Shown: positions 59,207 to 64,000 of the stretch, piece by piece
Layout of the letters: each line of letters starts with the position of its first letter
How positions within the stretch are numbered: position 1 is the first letter of the stretch
Assembly (NCBI GenBank): GCA_029865845.1
Contig: JARXAM010000027.1
Location: 84,956-148,955 of the forward strand
Direction: 5' to 3'
Length of the DNA stretch: 64,000 nucleotides
Origin: Rhodoferax sp.
GTDB taxonomy: Bacteria > Pseudomonadota > Gammaproteobacteria > Burkholderiales > Burkholderiaceae_C
Position numbers and translations under genes: made by a program
Notes under the pieces: generated by a model
Database searches by the model: none
Told to the model about the DNA's origin: nothing
The model's input: only the letters and a program-made list of their open reading frames with translations

Positions 59207-60391
59207 GTGCTTTCTGTCGACACCAGTTCCCGCGCTACGGGCGCGTTGGCCATTGCGATGGTGGCGGGCGAAGCCTCGGGTGACTTGCTTGCCGGTTTGT
59301 TGCTTGCCGGCGTGCGCCAGCGCTGGCCCCAAGCGCGTGCTTACGGCATCGGCGGCCCGCAAATGGCGCAGCAAAACTTTCAAGCGTGGTGGCCACATCA
59401 CAAACTGGCGGTGCATGGCTTTAGCTGGGAGTTGTTGCGGCGCTATCGCGAAATTGTGGGCATTCGCGCAGCACTAGGCGACAGACTTTTGGCTGACAAG
59501 CCCGATGTGTTTATCGGTGTCGACGCGCCGGACTTCAACCTCGGCCTCGAAGCCCGTCTTAAGGCGCAGGGCGTGAAGACGGTGCATTTTGTGTGCCCCT
59601 CTATTTGGGCTTGGCGCCCGGAACGGGTGGATACACTGCGCCGCAGTACCGACCATGTACTGTGCATTTTTCCCTTTGAGCCGGAGTTGCTGGCATCGCA
59701 TGGGATTTCTGCGACTTATGTAGGCCATCCTTTGGCCCATGTCATTCCCATGGAGCCGGACAAGGTTGCAGCGCGTAGTGCGCTGGGCCTGTCGGACACG
59801 GACGAGGTGGTAGCCATTTTGCCGGGCAGCCGACAGTCCGAAATTCGGCACCTGGCTCCCCGGTTTTTTCGGGCTGCGGCGCTCATTCAATCTGCGCGGC
59901 CAGCCGTCAAATTCATTGTTCCCGCAGTACCTGGTTTGTTACCTGAAATCCAGGCCTTTGCCCGACGAAGCGGTATGGCAGAGCGTTTGCAGTTGCTGAG
60001 CGGCGCGTCCCATTCTGCGCTGGCTGCCTGTGATGTCACTCTCATCGCCAGTGGCACCGCGACCTTGGAAGCCGCTCTGTTCAAGCGGCCCATGGTCATT
60101 GGTTATCACATGTCGTGGTTTTCGTGGCAGATCATGCGTCGCAAGCGCCTGCAGCCATGGGTGGGTTTGCCCAACATTCTGTGCCGCGACTTTGTGGTGC
60201 CAGAGTTGCTGCAGGACGATGCCACACCGGACGCACTCGCAACCTGTGTATTGCAGTGGCTGGATGCCGCACGGCACGAGCCCGTCAAAATTGCGGCTCT
60301 TGAATCCACCTTCCGCGCGCTTCACGTTGATTTGCAGCGCGATACCGTTTCTCTCGCTACCAATGCCATCGAAAAAGTCCTCTGTCGCTAA
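59207..60391 (+). CDS. lpxB: Lipid A disaccharide synthase
   Basis: Glycosyltransferase (GT19) that joins UDP-diacylglucosamine and lipid X. 394 residues from GTG 59207. [61 protein letters not shown] and the [11 protein letters not shown] segment are standard. Its 3' end overlaps rnhB by 29 bp. Confidence 0.97.
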   Translation: MLSVDTSSRATGALAIAMVAGEASGDLLAGLLLAGVRQRWPQARAYGIGGPQMAQQNFQAWWPHHKLAVHGFSWELLRRYREIVGIRAALGDRLLADKPDVFIGVDAPDFNLGLEARLKAQGVKTVHFVCPSIWAWRPERVDTLRRSTDHVLCIFPFEPELLASHGISATYVGHPLAHVIPMEPDKVAARSALGLSDTDEVVAILPGSRQSEIRHLAPRFFRAAALIQSARPAVKFIVPAVPGLLPEIQAFARRSGMAERLQLLSGASHSALAACDVTLIASGTATLEAALFKRPMVIGYHMSWFSWQIMRRKRLQPWVGLPNILCRDFVVPELLQDDATPDALATCVLQWLDAARHEPVKIAALESTFRALHVDLQRDTVSLATNAIEKVLCR

Positions 60392-61001
60392 AAGTCCCGG
60401 GGCGGCCACAGTGCACCAGGTGGCTTTCAGTTGGGAAATCACGGGATTGACTGCCGGCGTCGATGAGGCGGGGCGCGGGCCTTTGGCCGGGCCGGTCGTG
60501 GCAGCGGCTGTCATCTTGGATGAACTGCGTCCCATTGCCGGCCTGGCCGACTCTAAAAAACTCAGCGCCTCGCGCCGCGATATGCTGTTTGATGAAATCC
60601 GCGCCAAGGCCCTGTGCTGTTCGGTAGCACAGGCGAGCGCCGAAGAAATTGACCAGCTCAACATCCTGCAAGCCACCATGCTGGCGATGCGCCGTGCGGT
60701 GGAGGGCTTGCGGCTCAAGCCAGCCAAAGTGCTTGTCGATGGAAACTGCTTGCCCGTACTGGACGTGTTGGGCGAGGCCATAGTCAAGGGCGATGCCACC
60801 GTGCCTGCCATATCGGCTGCTTCCATCTTGGCCAAGGTCACCCGCGATCGCTGGTGTTCTGAGTTGGATGCCCGATACCCCCAATACGGTTTTGCTGCCC
60901 ATAAGGGCTATGGCACTGCCGAGCACCTTGCCGCGTTACAGGCGCACGGTGCCTGTCCTGCGCATCGCAAAACCTTTGCGCCTGTGATGCGCGTACTGTG
61001 A
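60363..61001 (+). CDS. rnhB: Ribonuclease HII
   Basis: Cleaves the RNA strand of RNA-DNA hybrids and single ribonucleotides in DNA. ATG 60363 inside the lpxB end gives 212 residues. [21 protein letters not shown] with the first catalytic acids, [20 protein letters not shown] and a later Asp in [16 protein letters not shown]. The longer ORF-track start would run inside lpxB. Confidence 0.96.
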   Translation: MPSKKSSVAKSPGAATVHQVAFSWEITGLTAGVDEAGRGPLAGPVVAAAVILDELRPIAGLADSKKLSASRRDMLFDEIRAKALCCSVAQASAEEIDQLNILQATMLAMRRAVEGLRLKPAKVLVDGNCLPVLDVLGEAIVKGDATVPAISAASILAKVTRDRWCSELDARYPQYGFAAHKGYGTAEHLAALQAHGACPAHRKTFAPVMRVL

Positions 61002-61008
61002 GGCATCT

Positions 61009-61785
61009 ATGAGCGAACCCCTGCGTATCGCATCGCGCGAAAACGCGCTCCTTAAAGAGCTGCGCAAGCTCAGTACCGACAACACCGCCTATCGCAAAGC
61101 GGGGCGATTCTGGATCGAGGGAGATCATCTGTGCAGTGCCGCGCTCGCACGTGGTGTAGCGCCAGCGGTGCTCGTACTAGCGGAGTCGTTTTATTCTGTG
61201 GTACCCGTTGCATACGCCCGGGCTGCGCGTAAGACGGTTGTCATTCCCGATGCGTTGTTCCGCGAGATTAGTGGGCTGGAGTCACCAGCCAGGGTCGGTT
61301 TTTTGGTCGACTTGCCGGGGGTGTGCACTCTTGAGCCGCTCGTCGCCACGGTGGTCTTGGACCGGGTGCAGGATGCTGGCAATGTGGGCTCCATTCTTCG
61401 CAGTGCAGGCGCATTTGGATTTCGGCAAGTGCTGGCGCTCAAGGGCACGGCTGCCCTCTGGAGCGCCAAAGTGCTGCGGGCAGGCATGGGGGCACATTTT
61501 GGCCTTCGGCTGCTGGAGGGTTTGGACTTGCAAGACCTAGATGCCTTGCGAGTGCCGCTGGTGGTAACAAGTTCGCATCAAGGTGAGCTGGTGCATACCC
61601 TCGATTTGCCGCAACCATGTGCGTGGGCCATGGGGCATGAAGGGCAGGGGGTGTCAGACGCGCTGATGTCCAGAGCCAATGCATTTGCGCGCATCGGTCA
61701 GCCTGGGGGGGAGGAGTCATTGAATGTGGCCGCTGCCGCTGCGATTTGTCTGCATGCCAGTAGTCTGAAGCTCACACAGCGGTGA
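61009..61785 (+). CDS. TrmH/SpoU family RNA 2'-O-methyltransferase
   Basis: A SPOUT-fold RNA methyltransferase using SAM. 258 residues: a small substrate-binding N-domain (RKAGRFWIEGDHL), then the knotted domain with LDRVQDAGNVGSILRSAGAFG, MGHEGQGVS and SLNVAAAAAICL, the three SpoU motifs. Target is rRNA or tRNA, not certain. 7 bp after rnhB, the end of the block. Confidence 0.93.
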   Translation: MSEPLRIASRENALLKELRKLSTDNTAYRKAGRFWIEGDHLCSAALARGVAPAVLVLAESFYSVVPVAYARAARKTVVIPDALFREISGLESPARVGFLVDLPGVCTLEPLVATVVLDRVQDAGNVGSILRSAGAFGFRQVLALKGTAALWSAKVLRAGMGAHFGLRLLEGLDLQDLDALRVPLVVTSSHQGELVHTLDLPQPCAWAMGHEGQGVSDALMSRANAFARIGQPGGEESLNVAAAAAICLHASSLKLTQR

Positions 61786-61803
61786 ACCAGGGGTGCCCTC
61801 AGC

Positions 61804-61809
61804 TATAAT
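61804..61809 (+). promoter_or_regulatory. -10 box of the carA promoter
   Basis: A consensus TATAAT about 155 bp before carA, with no strong -35. The leader could hold pyrimidine or arginine control, but no known motif is certain. Confidence 0.6.
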
Positions 61810-61962
61810 GGGAGGCTTTCCAGAAAACAGCCGTCCCAAGCGCATTTCAAGCAAAATTCCCTCATACATTTGCACCACTCAAGCAGCTCGCTTGACGTGG
61901 AATGCGCCAAGAGTTTGGCTTGAGCGCGTTTGGGCGTACCCGTAAATCATTCGGAGAAACCA

Positions 61963-63132
61963 GTGCTTTTGTCTCTCAAGGGAACCCACCCACCCGCCAT
62001 CCTGGCGCTCGCAGACGGCACGGTCTATATTGGCAATTCCATTGGAGCCGCAGGCTCTACCGTCGGTGAAGTCGTGTTCAACACGTCCATGACCGGCTAC
62101 CAGGAAATCCTCACGGATCCTAGCTACTGCCAGCAGATCGTTACCCTGACCTACCCCCACATCGGCAACTACGGTGTCAATCCCGAAGACGTGGAGTCCG
62201 ACAAAGTCTTTGCTGCCGGTTTGATCATCAAAGACCTGCCTTTGGTGGCCAGCAACTTCCGCAAAACCCAAACGCTGACAGAGTACCTGGTCGCTGAGGG
62301 TACTGTGGCGATTGCCAACATCGACACCCGTCAGCTGACCCGCCAATTGCGCACGCATGGCGCGCAAAACGGTTGCATCATGGCATTAGCTGCTGGCGAA
62401 ACGGTGACCAAGGAGGCCATTGAAAAGGCCGTGGCTGCAGCCAAGGGTGCACCCAACATGGCCGGCCTCGATTTGGCCAGGGTAGTTTCCAGCTCCAGCA
62501 GTTATGCGTGGACTGAAGCTGAATGGACCTTGGGCAAAGGCTATGGTCAGCAAACGGCTCCCAAGTTTCACGTGGTGGCCTACGACTTCGGTGTGAAGAA
62601 AAATATTCTGCGCATGTTGGCCGAGCGCGGGTGCAAGGTCACCGTGGTGCCTGCGCAAACCTCCGCGGCGGAGGTGCTCAAGCTGCAACCGAACGGCATC
62701 TTTTTGTCCAATGGCCCTGGCGACCCGGAGCCCTGCGATTACGCCATTGCTGCGGCCACAGCGCTGATCGAAAACGGTATACCGACGTTCGGCATTTGCC
62801 TGGGGCACCAGATCATGGCTTTGGCCAGTGGCGCCAAGACCTTCAAGATGAAATTTGGCCACCACGGTGCCAACCACCCGGTCAAAGACCTGGACAGTGG
62901 CCGTGTGTCTATCACCAGCCAGAACCACGGTTTTGCGGTGGATGAGAAGTCCCTGCCTGCCAACCTGCGCCCCACGCACGTCAGCTTGTTTGACGGCACC
63001 TTGCAAGGACTGGAGCGCACCGACAAGCCCGCGTTCTGCTTCCAGGGTCACCCTGAGGCATCCCCTGGCCCGACCGACATTGGCTATCTGTTTGACCGCT
63101 TCATCGCATCGATGGAAAAGACGGCAGGCTAA
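61963..63132 (+). CDS. carA: Carbamoyl-phosphate synthase small subunit
   Basis: Glutamine amidotransferase subunit that feeds ammonia to CarB for carbamoyl phosphate, used in arginine and pyrimidine synthesis. GTG 61963, with GGAG before it, gives 389 residues. [15 protein letters not shown] and [17 protein letters not shown] in the N-half, [11 protein letters not shown], the nucleophile Cys in [10 protein letters not shown], and His/Glu in [10 protein letters not shown]. Confidence 0.97.
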   Translation: MLLSLKGTHPPAILALADGTVYIGNSIGAAGSTVGEVVFNTSMTGYQEILTDPSYCQQIVTLTYPHIGNYGVNPEDVESDKVFAAGLIIKDLPLVASNFRKTQTLTEYLVAEGTVAIANIDTRQLTRQLRTHGAQNGCIMALAAGETVTKEAIEKAVAAAKGAPNMAGLDLARVVSSSSSYAWTEAEWTLGKGYGQQTAPKFHVVAYDFGVKKNILRMLAERGCKVTVVPAQTSAAEVLKLQPNGIFLSNGPGDPEPCDYAIAAATALIENGIPTFGICLGHQIMALASGAKTFKMKFGHHGANHPVKDLDSGRVSITSQNHGFAVDEKSLPANLRPTHVSLFDGTLQGLERTDKPAFCFQGHPEASPGPTDIGYLFDRFIASMEKTAG

Positions 63133-63137
63133 GCGGC

Positions 63138-63800
63138 ATGAGCTTCTACGGTGTCACTGACCTCTGGACCTACGTGATAGGCGCTTTGGGCATCGTTTTG
63201 CTGCCCGGTCCGAACTCATTGTTCGTCCTGTCGGTGGCTACCGTACGCGGTGTCAAGGCCGGTTACCAAGGTGCCATGGGCGTGTTTGTGGGTGACAGCA
63301 TCTTGCTGCTGCTCACCGCTTTGGGAGCTGCAGGGTTGCTGCGTACTTATCCCGCCTTGTTCATGGTGGTGAAGTACGCGGGTGCTGCCTACCTGACCTG
63401 GGTAGGTGTCAACCTCGTGATCGCAGCCATCCGCAAATGGCGCATCGACACACCAGTTGCCGCCGAGGCTGCCGTGGCAGAAGCTGCAAGTAACCTGCAG
63501 CAGCCCTTCAAGCGGGCGCTGGTGATTAGCGTGCTTAACCCCAAAGCGATTTTGTTCTTGCTGTCCTTCTTTGTGCAGTTCATCGACCCTGGCTACGACA
63601 CCCCCGCTGTGCCATTCCTGATTCTGAGCGCCATCATCATGGTGTTCAGTGCGGTGTACCTGTCTGCCCTGATTTTTGCAGGCGCCCGTCTGGCCCAAGG
63701 TTTCAGTCGCCACAAGCGGCTGAGCGCCACCTTGTCCAGTGCCGTAGGCTGCCTGTTTGTCTGGTTCGGCGCGAAGTTGGCAACCGCCAGCCTGAACTGA
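63138..63800 (+). CDS. leuE: LysE/RhtB family exporter, LeuE-like
   Basis: Membrane exporter for leucine or related amino acids. 220 residues with six membrane helices. It matches LeuE in layout: YGVTDLWTYVIGALGIVLLPGPNSLFVLS, KAGYQGAMGVFVGDSILL, KRALVISVLNPKAILFLLSFFVQFIDP. Start 5 bp after carA, so co-transcribed. It separates carA from carB, which are usually adjacent. Confidence 0.9.
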   Translation: MSFYGVTDLWTYVIGALGIVLLPGPNSLFVLSVATVRGVKAGYQGAMGVFVGDSILLLLTALGAAGLLRTYPALFMVVKYAGAAYLTWVGVNLVIAAIRKWRIDTPVAAEAAVAEAASNLQQPFKRALVISVLNPKAILFLLSFFVQFIDPGYDTPAVPFLILSAIIMVFSAVYLSALIFAGARLAQGFSRHKRLSATLSSAVGCLFVWFGAKLATASLN

Positions 63801-63851
63801 ACCCGATTGATTTGATTAAAAAGTAAAAAGCCCCAAAGCTAAGAGTCCACC

Positions 63852-64000
63852 ATGCCAAAACGTACCGACATTCAAAGCATTCTCATCATCGGCGCCGGCC
63901 CCATCATCATTGGGCAGGCCTGTGAGTTCGACTACTCCGGCGTGCAAGCATGCAAGGCTTTGCGTGAAGAGGGCTACAAGGTCATCCTGATCAACAGCAA
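63852..64000 (+). CDS. carB: Carbamoyl-phosphate synthase large subunit (cut by right edge)
   Basis: The first 49 codons only: [20 protein letters not shown] then [21 protein letters not shown], the standard CarB N-terminus with the ATP-grasp pre-domain. It is too near the edge for the ORF track. It lies 51 bp after leuE in the carA-leuE-carB run. Confidence 0.95.
   Translation, partial: MPKRTDIQSILIIGAGPIIIGQACEFDYSGVQACKALREEGYKVILINS

Overview
The window looks like a chromosomal segment of a betaproteobacterium in the Burkholderiales, most like Comamonadaceae (Rhodoferax-type). That placement is inferred from the classic rpsB-tsf-pyrH-frr-uppS-cdsA-dxr-rseP-bamA-skp-lpxD-fabZ-lpxA-lpxB-rnhB block, the PhaR regulator, the glycine-riboswitch gcvTHP cluster and the high-GC codon use. 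No database search was possible.

Layout. 1-2.4 kb: a hybrid sensor kinase cut by the left edge and a small exported molybdopterin-fold protein. 2.8-9.6 kb is accessory DNA: a Fic protein, a frameshifted SNF2-type helicase, a type III-like DNA methyltransferase broken by an IS30 element, and an exonuclease III-like protein. 9.6-22.6 kb is mostly core: glnS, a diguanylate cyclase, a periplasmic amino-acid binding protein, an odd P-loop protein, a LytS/LytR-type two-component pair, two small membrane proteins, a MacAB-type exporter, uppP and a hydrolase.

22.67-26.05 kb is the most interesting part. A small island sits exactly at the 3' end of sdaA between two 87-bp direct repeats. The repeats are two copies of the sdaA tail that differ only by two silent changes. 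Inside, all on the + strand, lie a WYL-domain regulator, an unrecognised 129-aa protein, a uracil-DNA-glycosylase-fold protein, a zinc-finger sirtuin and a 45-aa membrane peptide too short for the ORF track. The last three are translationally tight. There is no integrase. I read this as a compact, mobile, probably defence-type cassette of unrecognised composition. The defence role is inference.

26-33.6 kb: sdaA, chaA, gcvP, gcvH and gcvT on the minus strand behind a tandem glycine riboswitch, linking glycine cleavage to serine deamination. 33.7-37 kb: an alpha/beta hydrolase with its LmrA/YxaF-like TetR regulator, and the ETF-ubiquinone oxidoreductase with a palindromic operator-like site. 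37.4-42 kb: tRNA-Val, phaR, rimO, tRNA-Leu (minus) and rnr. 42-46.6 kb: a minus-strand operon dadA-like, HDOD, metallo-hydrolase, nnr. 46.7-61.8 kb: the translation, isoprenoid, outer-membrane and lipid A biogenesis block. 61.9-64 kb: carA, leuE and the start of carB.

Working together, uppS/uppP/cdsA/dxr/rseP/bamA/skp/lpxD/fabZ/lpxA/lpxB build the cell envelope, from isoprenoid carrier and phospholipid precursor to outer-membrane protein insertion and lipid A. The gcv-sdaA cluster turns glycine into one-carbon units and removes serine.
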